A stretch of 64,000 bases of DNA from Xanthomonas vasicola (GTDB lineage Bacteria > Pseudomonadota > Gammaproteobacteria > Xanthomonadales > Xanthomonadaceae), in the NCBI RefSeq assembly GCF_000772705.2, contig NZ_JSBW02000039.1, positions 124,001 through 188,000 of the forward strand, written 5' to 3'. A model generated the notes under the pieces. The model was given only the letters and a program-made list of their open reading frames with translations, made no database searches and had not been told where the DNA came from. Each line of letters starts with the position of its first letter. The first letter of the stretch is position 1. Of the stretch, positions 48,105 to 57,662 are shown one piece after another. Made by a program: the position numbers and the translations under genes.

Positions 48105-48539
48105 ATGGGTATTTCACGTCACGCCACCGCTCACTGGGAAGGCGACCTCAAGACTGGCAAGGGCCAGCTCAGCAAGCCGCAGAGCGGCTTGATGGACAAC
48201 ACCCGCTATGCCTTCAGCAGCCGCTTCGGCGACGAGAGGGGCACCAATCCGGAAGAGCTCATCGCCGCTGCGCATGCCGGTTGTTTCACCATGGCGTTGT
48301 CTGCCCAGTTGACCGAAGCCGGCTTTCCGCCGACCTCGTTGGATACGCGTGCCGATGTGGATTTGTCGATGGAAGGCGGCCCGCAGTTGTCGCAGATCCG
48401 TCTCAAGCTCAAGGCGGTGGTGCCGGGCATCGACGAAGCCACGTTCCGTGAGCTCGCCGATACCGCCAAGAAAAATTGCCCGGTGTCCAACGCGCTGAGC
48501 GCCGTGCCGATCAGCCTGGAAACCGAGTTTTCCAGCTGA
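48105..48539 (+). CDS. osmC: OsmC-family peroxiredoxin
   Basis: A 144-residue protein with both redox cysteines: AAHAGCFTMALS (about residue 60) and KKNCPVSNAL (about 125), and the conserved early Arg/Glu region of OsmC. A GGAG lies eight bases before the ATG. OsmC proteins reduce organic hydroperoxides with dihydrolipoamide-type donors. The N-terminal HWEGDLKTGKG and PEELIAAAHA place it in the OsmC subgroup rather than Ohr. Confidence 0.93.
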   Translation: MGISRHATAHWEGDLKTGKGQLSKPQSGLMDNTRYAFSSRFGDERGTNPEELIAAAHAGCFTMALSAQLTEAGFPPTSLDTRADVDLSMEGGPQLSQIRLKLKAVVPGIDEATFRELADTAKKNCPVSNALSAVPISLETEFSS

Positions 48540-48691
48540 TACCAACACCGCTGCGACGCGCCGGCACACGTACCCGGCGCGCGCAGCTGGCGGAAACCTG
48601 AATAGGGCTTTTCAAGGCCGGTTTGGTTCAGGGCGGTTTCACTGGCACAGGCCGAGCATCGGCAGCGTGTCCTCCCTATGAAGCTGCCGCA

Positions 48692-49288
48692 ATGAAAACT
48701 CTTGTGCTTGGTGCTCTGGTGATGGGTCTGGTCGTGGCGGGTAATGCCACGGCACAGCGCTATGACAGCGGCTACAGCAATTACGGCCGCAGCGGCTACG
48801 AGGATGGTCGTTACGAATATGCGCGCGTCGTGCGCGTGGATCCGATCATCGTTGCCGATTCTTACAACGAACGCACCAGCGAACGTTGCTACGACCGTCC
48901 CGCTAACGGTTACTACACCAGCAACGACGGCTACTACCGCGATGGCTACGGCCAGTCCGGTGTGTCCAATCGCGGTGTCGCCAGTGTTATCGGCGGTATC
49001 GCGGGCGCAGTGCTCGGCAGCCAGGTCGGCGGCGGCAATGGGCGTCTGGTAGGTACCGCCGTGGGCACCATGGCCGGCGTCGCAGCGGGCCGCTCGATCT
49101 ACGAGGCCAACAACCGCACTTACCAGGGCAACGTCAGGGTCTGTGAGCCGGTGTCCTACCGCCGCGAACGCGACCGCGTGGATGGCTACGATGTGACGTA
49201 CGAATACGCTGGCCGTACGTATCACACGCATAGCGATTACAACCCGGGCGACCGTATCCGTGTGCGCGTGGACGTACGTCCTGACTGA
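48692..49288 (+). CDS. glycine-zipper 2TM domain protein, exported
   Basis: A 198-residue protein with a signal peptide ending at ATA-QRYDSG, a Tyr/Gly/Ser-rich region (residues 22-85), then a glycine zipper (about 92-125: IGGIAGAVLGSQVGGGNGR...GTMAGVAAGRS). The C-terminal beta-like part has CEPVSYRRERDRVDGYDVTYEY. This is the pattern of SlyB/17-kDa-antigen-type envelope proteins. No lipobox is seen. It is a single gene with its own terminator. Confidence 0.85.
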   Translation: MKTLVLGALVMGLVVAGNATAQRYDSGYSNYGRSGYEDGRYEYARVVRVDPIIVADSYNERTSERCYDRPANGYYTSNDGYYRDGYGQSGVSNRGVASVIGGIAGAVLGSQVGGGNGRLVGTAVGTMAGVAAGRSIYEANNRTYQGNVRVCEPVSYRRERDRVDGYDVTYEYAGRTYHTHSDYNPGDRIRVRVDVRPD

Positions 49289-49589
49289 TCAGTGCGCGAC
49301 CCATGTGGTGCCGCTGGCTGATTGCGACATCGGGTTGCACAAGAACGCTGCGGGCAACCGCAGCGTTTTTGTTTTTGCGGCGAGGGTCGCAGGCTGCAGT
49401 AGTGCGCTGTCAGTGGTGCTTGGGCGTTGATCGAAGCGATGCACCGGTCTGCATCGCAGGCGTCTGAACGCTGACCACCGGTTGGACGCGCCGCGCTCGT
49501 AACCAGCATTTAGCAGCACTGGCTGGCACGGCGCGGTTCTGCCTTGAATCCCGCGCATTGAGTCCGGCGCGGCAGTCTTGTTGCCCGCT
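49289..49589. other. convergent spacer with one terminator
   Basis: This stretch of about 300 bp between the glycine-zipper gene and the first phzF-type gene holds the terminator at 49344-49372; nothing else was recognised. Confidence 0.6.
49344..49372 (+). terminator. Rho-independent terminator after the glycine-zipper gene
   Basis: AACGCTGCGG pairs perfectly with CCGCAGCGTT around a GCAA tetraloop and is followed by TTTGTTTTT. It lies about 55 bp past the gene stop. Confidence 0.92.
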
Positions 49590-50471
49590 CTACGCCCAAT
49601 CCAACGTGCCGCGAATCACCGTCTGCACCTGACCACCCGACCACACATCGCCGTCGGTATCGATGCGCAGTTCCAGCAAGGCGTCGAAGCCGATTTCGCG
49701 GCCCTGGCTGACCACGTGGCGGCGATCGGTGCCGGGCAGTGTGCGTTTGCTGTCCAGCCACGCGGCAAGCACCGCATTGGCCGCGCCGGACGCTGCATCT
49801 TCGAAGCGCCGGCCATTGCCGACGAAGGCGCGCACCGCCAGATCGTAGGCGCCCGGAGCGGCGGCGCGGGCATAGGCAAAGACGCCCATGCTGCCGGTGG
49901 ATTCGGCCAAAGCAGCGATGGCGTCCCAGTCCGGTTGCAGGCCGCGCAACGCGGTTTCGCTGGCCAGTTCCACCACCCACCAGGTGCGGCCGCCGTCCAT
50001 CAACGCAGGCGGCAACGTGCCCAACGGCCAGCCGTGCAGCGCATCGCGCAGGCGCGGGTCGTCGGCGTGCACCTGCTCGGCTACGCGCGCGCGCGGTGTG
50101 CGGATTGCGATGCTGCGGTGGCCATTGCGCTGCTCCACACGCAGCGGCAACTGACCGGCGATACCGTCCTGCACCAGCACGCCCTCTACCGGTGCAGCCA
50201 AGCCAGCTTCAAGCACGGCATGGGCGGTGCCCACGCTGGGGTGGCCGGCAAACGGCACCTCTTTTTGCGGTGAAAACATGCGCAGCCGGTAGCTGGTGTG
50301 TGCATCTGCGGCGGGAAACACGAAGGTGGTTTCTGGCAACTTGGTCCAGCGTGCAATGGCCTGCATCGCTGCATCGTCCATGCCCTGCGCATCCAGGACT
50401 ACTGCAAGCGGATTGCCGCTGCCGGGGCGGGCGGAAAACACATCCAGTTGCAGGAAACGGCGAGTGGTCAT
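49590..50471 (-). CDS. PhzF-family isomerase (paralog 1)
   Basis: A 293-residue protein of the PhzF/diaminopimelate-epimerase fold: LQLDVFSARPGSGNPLAVV at the start (with the conserved GNP), LPETTFVFP, FAGHPSVGTAHA and a second-lobe EDAASGAANAVLAAWL. No phenazine genes are present, so it is a PhzF-like isomerase of unknown substrate. It lies 31 bp downstream of a paralog on the same strand. Confidence 0.88.
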   Translation of the reverse strand: MTTRRFLQLDVFSARPGSGNPLAVVLDAQGMDDAAMQAIARWTKLPETTFVFPAADAHTSYRLRMFSPQKEVPFAGHPSVGTAHAVLEAGLAAPVEGVLVQDGIAGQLPLRVEQRNGHRSIAIRTPRARVAEQVHADDPRLRDALHGWPLGTLPPALMDGGRTWWVVELASETALRGLQPDWDAIAALAESTGSMGVFAYARAAAPGAYDLAVRAFVGNGRRFEDAASGAANAVLAAWLDSKRTLPGTDRRHVVSQGREIGFDALLELRIDTDGDVWSGGQVQTVIRGTLDWA

Positions 50472-50502
50472 AGGCGTCGATCCGCAGTCAGGGCGCGGCA
50501 GC

Positions 50503-51381
50503 TTACCAATCGATGCGGCCGTCGATCACCTGAAGCGTCGTTCCGCCAATCCAAACTTCGTCCTGATCGTCCACCTCCACATGGACGCGGCCATCGCGGC
50601 CGACCTCGCGGCCCTGGCTGGCGACATAGCGCAATCCGGCCCCGGGCAAACGTCCTTCGCCATGCAGGCGTGCGGCGATGCAGGCATTGGCGCTACCGGT
50701 GACCGGATCTTCCGGAATGCCATCGCCGGGGCAGAAGGCGCGAACTACAAGGTCTGCTTCGCCATCGTGCAAGGGCGCATAGATGGCCAGCCCGCAGGCG
50801 GCGCTGGCCTGGCTGAGGCGGGCGATGGCGGCAAGGTCCGGGGTTGCCTGCCGCACCGCCTGTGCGTCGGCCAGCTCCAGTAACCACCAGTTCGGGCCGT
50901 TGTTCCAAAGCGCAGCTGGCTGCAGAGCCACGCGCAGCTCAGCGCAGGCCGCATGCAATGCGTCGGCGTATGTATCGCCCGTATCGATGGCGCGTGCGCG
51001 TGGCGCGCGCAGCCGCACCAACAGGGCGCCGTGCCGGTCGACCACCTCCACCGGCAGCACGCCGGCCGCGCATTGTTGGCGAAGCTGGCCGTCGGGTGTG
51101 TAAGCGGTTACGCCGTGGGTCACTGCTGCCCACGCCGCGCCGACGCTGGGGTGACCGGCGAACGGTAGCTCGGCGCGCGGGGTGAAGATGCGGATGTGGT
51201 AATCCGCATCGGGCACGCTGACCGGCAGGAAGAAGATCGTCTCGGACAGGTTCAGCCACGCGGCAATCTGCTGCATCTGCTCGGACGACAGTGTCTCTGC
51301 ATTGAAGACCACGCCCAGCGGGTTGCCGCTGCCGGCCTGGCCAGCGAAAACATCCAGTTGCAGATAGCGGTGCTTGCTCAT
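50503..51381 (-). CDS. PhzF-family isomerase (paralog 2)
   Basis: A 292-residue PhzF-fold protein from the ATG at 51381; a 51-codon extension to 51534 has no similarity. LQLDVFAGQAGSGNPLGVV, LSETIFFLP, FAGHPSVGAAWA and EDPVTGSANACIAARL align position by position with the downstream gene, showing an old tandem duplication. The catalytic Glu/Asp region (SETIF) and GHPSVGA are both kept, so both copies may be active. Substrate unknown. Confidence 0.88.
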   Translation of the reverse strand: MSKHRYLQLDVFAGQAGSGNPLGVVFNAETLSSEQMQQIAAWLNLSETIFFLPVSVPDADYHIRIFTPRAELPFAGHPSVGAAWAAVTHGVTAYTPDGQLRQQCAAGVLPVEVVDRHGALLVRLRAPRARAIDTGDTYADALHAACAELRVALQPAALWNNGPNWWLLELADAQAVRQATPDLAAIARLSQASAACGLAIYAPLHDGEADLVVRAFCPGDGIPEDPVTGSANACIAARLHGEGRLPGAGLRYVASQGREVGRDGRVHVEVDDQDEVWIGGTTLQVIDGRIDW

Positions 51382-51561
51382 GGCGGGAAATCTCGTCGAA
51401 AGAGGGTGCGCCGATAGTTGCAGTGCAAACCGATGCGGCAGTGGAGGTGGCGCCGCGCGCCCTGTGATCGCACGCGGGGTCATGCGAGCGGCATTGGCAG
51501 TAGAATCGGAAGTTCCGCTCGGTGTACCGGGCATCTTCCCCCATCCTAAACACCTATCTCA

Positions 51562-54171
51562 ATGTCAGCTCCCCACTCTACCGATCGTTGGATCGTCCTC
51601 AAGTTCGGCGGCACCTCGGTGTCGCGTCGTCATCGCTGGGACACGATTGGAAAACTGGCGAGCAAACGGGCCAGCGAAACCGGCGGCCGCGTGCTGGTGG
51701 TGGTGTCCGCATTGTCGGGCGTGACCAACGAACTTACCGCCATTGCCGATGGTGCCGCCGACAGCGCACAGCGCGTGGCCGCACTGGAACAACGCCATCG
51801 TGAGTTTCTGGCCGAGCTCGAACTGGACGCCGATGCGGTGCTGGGCGAGCGACTGGCCGCACTGTACGCATTGCTGAGCGACGCGCGCGCTGCAGCGCGC
51901 ACGCTGGAGTGGCAGGCCGAGGTGTTGGGGCAGGGCGAGTTGCTGTCGTCCACCATCGGTGCGGCGTATCTGCATGCCAGCGGCCTGGACATGGGCTGGC
52001 TGGATGCGCGCCAGTGGCTGTCGGCGCTGCCGCCGCAGCCCAATCAGAGCGAATGGTCCAAGCGCTTGTCGGTGTCGTGCCAATGGCAGTCCGATGCTGA
52101 TTGGCGCGCACGTTTCGCTGCGCAGCCCACGCGCTTGTTGATCACCCAGGGCTTCATTTCGCGGCACGCCGATGGTGGTACCGCGATTCTGGGCCGCGGT
52201 GGTTCGGACACCTCGGCGGCCTACTTCGGTGCGTTGCTTGGCGCCAGCCGGGTAGAAATCTGGACCGACGTGCCCGGCATGTTCAGCGCCAACCCGAAAG
52301 AGGTGCCGGACGCGCGCTTGCTGACGCGGCTGGACTATTACGAAGCGCAGGAAATCGCCACCACCGGCGCCAAGGTGCTGCATCCACGCTCGATCAAACC
52401 GTGCCGCGATTCCGGCGTACCGATGGCGATTCTGGACACCGAGCGCCCCGATCTGCCGGGCACCAGCATCGACGGCAATGCCGAGCCGGTGTTGGGCGTC
52501 AAGGCGATCAGCCGCCGCAACGGCATCGTGCTGGTGTCGATGGAAGGCATCGGCATGTGGCAGCAGGTCGGCTTCCTGGCCGATGTGTTTACGCTGTTCA
52601 AGAAGCATGGCCTGTCGGTGGATTTGATCGGTTCTGCCGAGACTAACGTCACCGTGTCGCTGGATCCTTCGGAAAACCTGGTCAACACCGATGTACTGGC
52701 GGCGTTGTCGGCCGATCTGTCGCAGATCTGCAAGGTCAAGATCATTGTTCCGTGCGCGGCCATCACCCTGGTCGGGCGCGGCATGCGCTCACTGCTACAC
52801 AAGCTCTCCGACGTGTGGGCCACGTTCGGGCAGGAGCGCGTGCACATGATTTCGCAGTCGTCCAACGACTTGAATCTGACCTTCGTCATCGACGAATCCG
52901 ATGCGGATGGCTTGCTGCCGATCCTGCATGCGGAACTCATCGATAGCGGTGCGATGCCGGTCAGCGAGGGCGACGTGTTCGGCCCACGCTGGCGCGAGAT
53001 CATCGGCTCGGTACGCCCGCGCCCCACGCCGTGGTGGCATGCCGAGCGCACGCATCTGTTGTCGCTCTCCAAGGCCGGGACGCCGCGCTATGCGTACCAC
53101 CTGCCCACAGTGCGCGAGCGTGCGCACGCATTGGCGCAGATCGCCGCAGTGGATCAACGCTATTACGCAATCAAGGCCAACGCGCATCCGGCCATTTTGA
53201 TTGCGCTGGAACAGGCCGGCTTCGGGCTGGAATGCGTCTCGCATGGCGAATTGCGCCGCGTGTTTCAGGCGCTGCCCGAGCTGTCGCCGCGGCGCGTGCT
53301 CTTCACGCCGAGCTTTGCACCCAAGGCCGAATACGAAGCGGCATTTGCGCTGGGCGTGACCGTTACCGTAGATAACGTCGAAGCGCTACGCAACTGGCCC
53401 GAGCTCTTCCGTGGCCGCAATATCTGGCTGCGCATCGACCTGGGTCACGGCGACGGTCATCACGAGAAGGTCAACACCGGTGGCAAGGCCTCCAAGTTCG
53501 GGTTGTCGTCCACACGCGTGGATGAATTTGTCGAAGTGGCGCGCACGCTCGAAGTCACCATCACCGGCGTGCATGCGCACCTGGGCAGTGGCGTGGAGAC
53601 CGGCGAACACTGGCGGATGATGTATGACGAACTGGCCGGCTTTGCACGCCGCATCGGCACGGTGGAGACCATCGACATTGGTGGCGGCTTGCCGATCCCG
53701 TACAGCGCCGAAGACGAGCCGTTTGATCTGGATGTGTGGGCCAAGGGCCTGGCCGAGGTCAAGGCCGTGCATCCGGGCTATCGCCTGGCAATCGAGCCGG
53801 GCCGCTATCTGGTGGCCGAAGCCGGTGTGCTGATCGCCAGCGTCACCCAGGTGATCGAAAAGGATGGCGTGGAGCGCGTGGGCCTGGATGCGGGCATGAA
53901 CACCTTGATGCGCCCGGCGTTGTACGACGCCTGGCACGACATCGAAAACCTCAGCCGGCTGGATGCGCCGGCCGATGGCACGTTCGATATCGTCGGGCCG
54001 ATCTGCGAATCGTCGGACGTGTTCGGCAAGCGCCGCCGCCTGCCCTCGGCCACCGCGCCCGGCGATGTGGTACTGGTGGCTGACACCGGCGCTTACGGCT
54101 ACTCGATGGCCAGCACCTACAATCAGCGCGAATTGCCACGCGAAGAGGTGATCGATGCGCCCGCTGGCTGA
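51562..54171 (+). CDS. bifunctional aspartate kinase / diaminopimelate decarboxylase
   Basis: An 869-residue fusion. Residues about 8-300 are aspartate kinase (LKFGGTSVSRRHRW, FISRHADGGTAILGRGGSDTSAA), about 310-460 contain ACT-type regulatory repeats (GIGMWQQVGFLADVFTLF, GRGMRSLLHKL). About 490-869 are PLP-dependent DAP decarboxylase (PLP lysine in YYAIKANAHP, HLGSGVETGEHW, IDIGGGLPIP, CESSDVFGKRRRLP). The first and last enzymes of lysine synthesis are thus on one chain, a fusion characteristic of Xanthomonadaceae. It begins an operon with murL and murD2. Confidence 0.96.
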   Translation: MSAPHSTDRWIVLKFGGTSVSRRHRWDTIGKLASKRASETGGRVLVVVSALSGVTNELTAIADGAADSAQRVAALEQRHREFLAELELDADAVLGERLAALYALLSDARAAARTLEWQAEVLGQGELLSSTIGAAYLHASGLDMGWLDARQWLSALPPQPNQSEWSKRLSVSCQWQSDADWRARFAAQPTRLLITQGFISRHADGGTAILGRGGSDTSAAYFGALLGASRVEIWTDVPGMFSANPKEVPDARLLTRLDYYEAQEIATTGAKVLHPRSIKPCRDSGVPMAILDTERPDLPGTSIDGNAEPVLGVKAISRRNGIVLVSMEGIGMWQQVGFLADVFTLFKKHGLSVDLIGSAETNVTVSLDPSENLVNTDVLAALSADLSQICKVKIIVPCAAITLVGRGMRSLLHKLSDVWATFGQERVHMISQSSNDLNLTFVIDESDADGLLPILHAELIDSGAMPVSEGDVFGPRWREIIGSVRPRPTPWWHAERTHLLSLSKAGTPRYAYHLPTVRERAHALAQIAAVDQRYYAIKANAHPAILIALEQAGFGLECVSHGELRRVFQALPELSPRRVLFTPSFAPKAEYEAAFALGVTVTVDNVEALRNWPELFRGRNIWLRIDLGHGDGHHEKVNTGGKASKFGLSSTRVDEFVEVARTLEVTITGVHAHLGSGVETGEHWRMMYDELAGFARRIGTVETIDIGGGLPIPYSAEDEPFDLDVWAKGLAEVKAVHPGYRLAIEPGRYLVAEAGVLIASVTQVIEKDGVERVGLDAGMNTLMRPALYDAWHDIENLSRLDAPADGTFDIVGPICESSDVFGKRRRLPSATAPGDVVLVADTGAYGYSMASTYNQRELPREEVIDAPAG

Positions 54172-54613
54172 GTTCGTTGTACTCAGCACGCTGGCCGGTG
54201 GCGTGGCGATGGTGTTTTCCACTGCCATCGACATCGCCGGGCAACCGATGCCGTGGACCGACAGTTTGAAGTGGGTGCTGCCCGCGTTGGTTGCTGCCGG
54301 CATCGGCGCGTGGAGCGCAGCGTTCTGGCAGCGTCGGCGCCGCGAGCGCGCACCAGCGCCACGTGCCGGCGGCATGGCATTACGCACGGTGGTGTTGAGT
54401 GCGCTTGGCTATCTGCCGGCGTTGCTGCTGTATCTGCTGGTCGCGTTGGCAATCACTGGCGATGGGCAGGTGATTCGCTCTGACGTGATGCTGCTGTTGT
54501 TCGTGATCGGTTGCCTGCCGCTGCTGTGGGCCGCGGTGCCGTTTTCCATGATTGAATATGTCCTGTGCCGACGTTATCTACGTCGTGTGCGTGTTCCTGC
54601 AGGTAGTCCATGA
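54155..54613 (+). CDS. uncharacterised four-helix membrane protein in the lysC/A-murL-murD2 operon
   Basis: A 152-residue protein starting 17 bases inside the end of the upstream fusion gene and ending with a four-base overlap into murL. It has about four membrane segments: residues 7-30, 40-60, 77-100 and 108-132, with a basic loop QRRRRERAPAPR between the second and third. No family is recognised. The double overlap implies translation with the neighbouring wall-precursor enzymes; whether it acts in precursor transport or membrane tethering is open. Confidence 0.8.
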   Translation: MRPLAEFVVLSTLAGGVAMVFSTAIDIAGQPMPWTDSLKWVLPALVAAGIGAWSAAFWQRRRRERAPAPRAGGMALRTVVLSALGYLPALLLYLLVALAITGDGQVIRSDVMLLLFVIGCLPLLWAAVPFSMIEYVLCRRYLRRVRVPAGSP

Positions 54614-55965
54614 GCGCTTTCGACAAACACCAGATTTCCACCTTCCGTTTCGTGCGTTGTGCACTCGACGCACAGACCGGCCTGGCGACGCTGGTGTATG
54701 CCTTCGATCAAGGCCCGGAGCTGGTCGAGACCGTTGCCGTACCGGGCGCGCCATTTGCGCTGGACGCGGCGAACGCGACTGCCATGCAGCAGGCGTTGCA
54801 GCTGCTGCATCTCATTGCTGGGGTGAGTTATTTCAAGGCCGCGGTGCCGCCAAACATCGCCATCGATAGTTACAGCATCGATGCCGAGACTGCCGCGCTG
54901 GTAGAAAGCGTGTACCTGCACGGCCTGGGCGAATTTGCGTACCGCAATTGCTTGAATCTGCACGGCAAGATCCGCTTTCCGGTCGCTGCGCTGGCGGCTG
55001 CCGCTGCGCCGGCATTGGGGCTGCGCGAGCATGCGCTGGTGGCGATCGGTGGCGGTAAGGATTCGCTGGTTAGTATCGAAGCGCTGCGGCATGCCGGTAT
55101 CGATCAGACCGTCAGCTGGATCGGCGGCTCGCAACTGATTCGTGCCTGCGCCGAGCGCACCGGTTTGCCGGTGCTCAACATCGGCCGCGTGCTGGCGCCG
55201 GAATTGTTCGAGCTCAATCGCCAGGGCGCCTGGAACGGGCATATCCCGGTGACTGCGGTGAACTCGGCCATTTTGGTGCTGGCAGCGCTGCTCAATGGCG
55301 TGGACCAGGTGGTGTTCTCCAACGAACGCTCGGCCAGCTATGGCAGCCAGATCCCCGGCACCGGCGAGGTCAATCACCAGTGGTCCAAGGGCTGGGCCTT
55401 CGAACAGGCCTTCGGCGATTACGTGCAGCGGCATGTGGCGGCCGATCTGCGCTACTACTCGTTGCTGCGGCCGCTCTCCGAATTGGCGGTGGCGCGGCAA
55501 TTCGCCAGGACCGATCACTACGACGCGCATTTTTCCAGCTGCAATCGCAACTTCCACATCATGGGCGAACGCCCGGTGCATCGCTGGTGCGGCGTGTGCC
55601 CGAAGTGCCATTTTGTGTTTCTGGCGCTGGCACCGTTCATGCCCAAGACGCGGCTGGTCAACATCTTCGGGCGCAATCTGCTCGACGATGCGACGCAGGC
55701 CGGCGGTTACGATGCGTTGCTGGAATTTCAGGACCACAAGCCGTTCGAATGCGTGGGCGAAGGCCGCGAATCGCGCGCGGCGATGGCAGTGCTTGCTAGC
55801 CGCGCCGAGTGGAAGGAAGACGCATTGGTAAAGCGCTTTATCCGCGACATCCAGCCGCAGCTCGACCCCAGTGACCTGCAGGTCGAGCCACTGATGGCCA
55901 TCGATGGCGAGCACCGGATTCCGTCGGCGCTGTGGGAGCGCGTGCGTGCGAATTTCGCAGCTTGA
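54610..55965 (+). CDS. murL: UDP-MurNAc-L-Ala-L-Glu epimerase MurL
   Basis: A 451-residue protein. Its position directly before murD2 and its length fit MurL, which in Xanthomonas oryzae was shown to convert UDP-MurNAc-L-Ala-L-Glu to the D-Glu form using ATP. An ATP-pyrophosphatase-like loop [18 protein letters not shown] (about residues 142-159) and a cysteine-rich CNRNFHIMG...[10 protein letters not shown] segment (about 308-338) are visible. Starts by four-base overlap with the membrane protein gene and ends 20 bases inside murD2. Confidence 0.93.
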   Translation: MSAFDKHQISTFRFVRCALDAQTGLATLVYAFDQGPELVETVAVPGAPFALDAANATAMQQALQLLHLIAGVSYFKAAVPPNIAIDSYSIDAETAALVESVYLHGLGEFAYRNCLNLHGKIRFPVAALAAAAAPALGLREHALVAIGGGKDSLVSIEALRHAGIDQTVSWIGGSQLIRACAERTGLPVLNIGRVLAPELFELNRQGAWNGHIPVTAVNSAILVLAALLNGVDQVVFSNERSASYGSQIPGTGEVNHQWSKGWAFEQAFGDYVQRHVAADLRYYSLLRPLSELAVARQFARTDHYDAHFSSCNRNFHIMGERPVHRWCGVCPKCHFVFLALAPFMPKTRLVNIFGRNLLDDATQAGGYDALLEFQDHKPFECVGEGRESRAAMAVLASRAEWKEDALVKRFIRDIQPQLDPSDLQVEPLMAIDGEHRIPSALWERVRANFAA

Positions 55966-57352
55966 AGGCAAGGTGGTTGCATTGTGGGGCTGGGGGCGCG
56001 AAGGACGCGCGGCGTATCGCGCGGTGCGCGCGCAGCTGCCCACCCAACCGCTGACGGTGTTCTGCAACGCTGAAGAGGCGCGCGAACTCGAAACGCTCGC
56101 AGATGCAACCTTGCAAGTGGAAACCGATGCCAGCGCGCAGGCGTTAGGGCGTTTCGCAATCGTGGTGAAGTCGCCCGGTATCAGCCCGTATCGCGCCGAG
56201 GCACTGGCCGCCGCCGCGCAGGGCACGCAATTCATTGGCGGCACCGCGCTGTGGTTTGCCGAGCACGCGCAGCCGGACTGCAGCGTGCCCGGTGCCATCT
56301 GCATCACCGGTACCAAGGGCAAGAGCACCACCACTGCGTTACTGGGGCACTTGCTGCGCACGGCCGGGCATCGCACCGCGTTGGTCGGCAATATCGGCCA
56401 GCCCTTGCTGGAAGTGCTGGCACCGCAGCCGCCACCGGCGTATTGGGCAATCGAGTTGTCCAGCTATCAAACCGCTGATGTCGGACGCAGCGGCGCGCGC
56501 CCCGAGCTGGCGCTGGTGCTGAATCTCTTTCCCGAGCATCTGGACTGGCACGGCGATGAGGCGCGCTATGTGCGCGACAAGCTGTCGCTGGTAACAGAAG
56601 GCCGACCGCGGATCGCCTTGCTCAACGCTGCCGACCCGCTGCTCGCCAGTTTGCAGCTGCCCGACAGCCAGGTGCTGTGGTTCAACCATCCCGAGGGCTG
56701 GCACCTGCGTGGCGATGTGGTCTATCGCGGCGAACACACCATTTTCGATACTGCCAACGTGCCGCTGCCGGGCGAGCACAATCGCCGCAACCTGTGCGCG
56801 GTGCTCGCGGCGGTGGAAGCGCTGGGGTTGGATGCCGCTGCATTGGCGCCGGCCGCGCTGGGTTTTCGTCCGTTGCCCAACCGCTTGCAGTTACTCGGCA
56901 GCGTGGACGGCATCAGCTACGTCAACGACTCGATCAGCACCACGCCGCATGCCTCGCTGGCCGCGCTGGCGTGCTTTTCGGAGCGTCGCGTTGCGTTGCT
57001 GGTCGGCGGGCATGACCGTGGCCTGGACTGGCACAATTTCGCCCGGCATATGGCGCAGCAGGCGCCGCTGGAGATCGTCACCATGGGCGCCAATGGCCCG
57101 CGTATCCATGCGTTGCTGGCACCGCTCGCTGACGCCGGGCGCTTCGGCTTGCATGCTGCAACCGATCTGCAACACGCCATGCAGCTGGCGCGCGATGCGC
57201 TGGGCGAGCAGGGCGGCGTGGTGCTGCTCTCGCCAGGTGCGCCCAGCTTCGGCGTCTACAGCGACTACGTTGCACGCGGCCGGCACTTTGCGCAGCTGGC
57301 AGGATTCGATACGGCGGCAATCAGCGCGATTCCCGGATTGGGCGTGCACTAA
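55946..57352 (+). CDS. murD2: UDP-MurNAc-L-alanine:L-glutamate ligase MurD2
   Basis: A 468-residue Mur-ligase-family enzyme. The GTG at 55946 is preferred, after GGGAG, since it opens the [21 protein letters not shown]ossmann region. ATP loop [16 protein letters not shown] is near residue 115, ELSSYQ near 170 and [10 protein letters not shown] near 330. Mur-D2 adds L-Glu, rather than the D-Glu used by ordinary MurD, and MurL then epimerises it. It overlaps murL by 20 bases. Confidence 0.93.
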   Translation: MRISQLEGKVVALWGWGREGRAAYRAVRAQLPTQPLTVFCNAEEARELETLADATLQVETDASAQALGRFAIVVKSPGISPYRAEALAAAAQGTQFIGGTALWFAEHAQPDCSVPGAICITGTKGKSTTTALLGHLLRTAGHRTALVGNIGQPLLEVLAPQPPPAYWAIELSSYQTADVGRSGARPELALVLNLFPEHLDWHGDEARYVRDKLSLVTEGRPRIALLNAADPLLASLQLPDSQVLWFNHPEGWHLRGDVVYRGEHTIFDTANVPLPGEHNRRNLCAVLAAVEALGLDAAALAPAALGFRPLPNRLQLLGSVDGISYVNDSISTTPHASLAALACFSERRVALLVGGHDRGLDWHNFARHMAQQAPLEIVTMGANGPRIHALLAPLADAGRFGLHAATDLQHAMQLARDALGEQGGVVLLSPGAPSFGVYSDYVARGRHFAQLAGFDTAAISAIPGLGVH

Positions 57353-57662
57353 GTCGCCTATCGGACCGACTTCGCTCATCGCCAGAAGTGCGGAGTCGGT
57401 GTTCGGGACCGGTAAGTACCACTCGCTGTAGTTGTGCAGCGCTTTCCACGTGTACCTAAACACTGCTGGCGACGTTGTGTGGCCTGCTTCACCTCCGACG
57501 CCGCTGCGTTGATGCGCTTGAAATCGGCACGCTCAGCGGCTGGGGAGGTGCCCGGTACGCTTCGACCAACTAACTGCGGCGCAGTTTCCAAAAGTGGCGA
57601 TGATGACCCCTCCTGCGCGGCGGCAGCGCCTACACTCGCCCCACCATCCTGGGAGCAAGCGC
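57353..57662. other. 310-bp spacer after murD2
   Basis: No gene was recognised between murD2 and the dienelactone hydrolase gene. A weak CCGACT...AGTCGG inverted repeat lies near 57370-57408 but no T-tract follows. A promoter for the next gene is expected here and could not be placed. Confidence 0.5.

Noticed and set aside
47891-48451. A frame encoding a Pro-Ile dipeptide run through the tandem repeat
   Set aside because: It reads osmC in the wrong frame after the repeat; the Pro-Ile run is only the six-base unit translated.
48992-49288. Glycine-zipper gene as a toxin or pore protein
   Set aside because: The layout with signal peptide and a beta-rich C-terminus fits envelope 2TM proteins; no immunity gene is near.
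49590-51381. Phenazine biosynthesis cluster
   Set aside because: Only PhzF-fold genes are present; phzA/B, D, E and G are missing.
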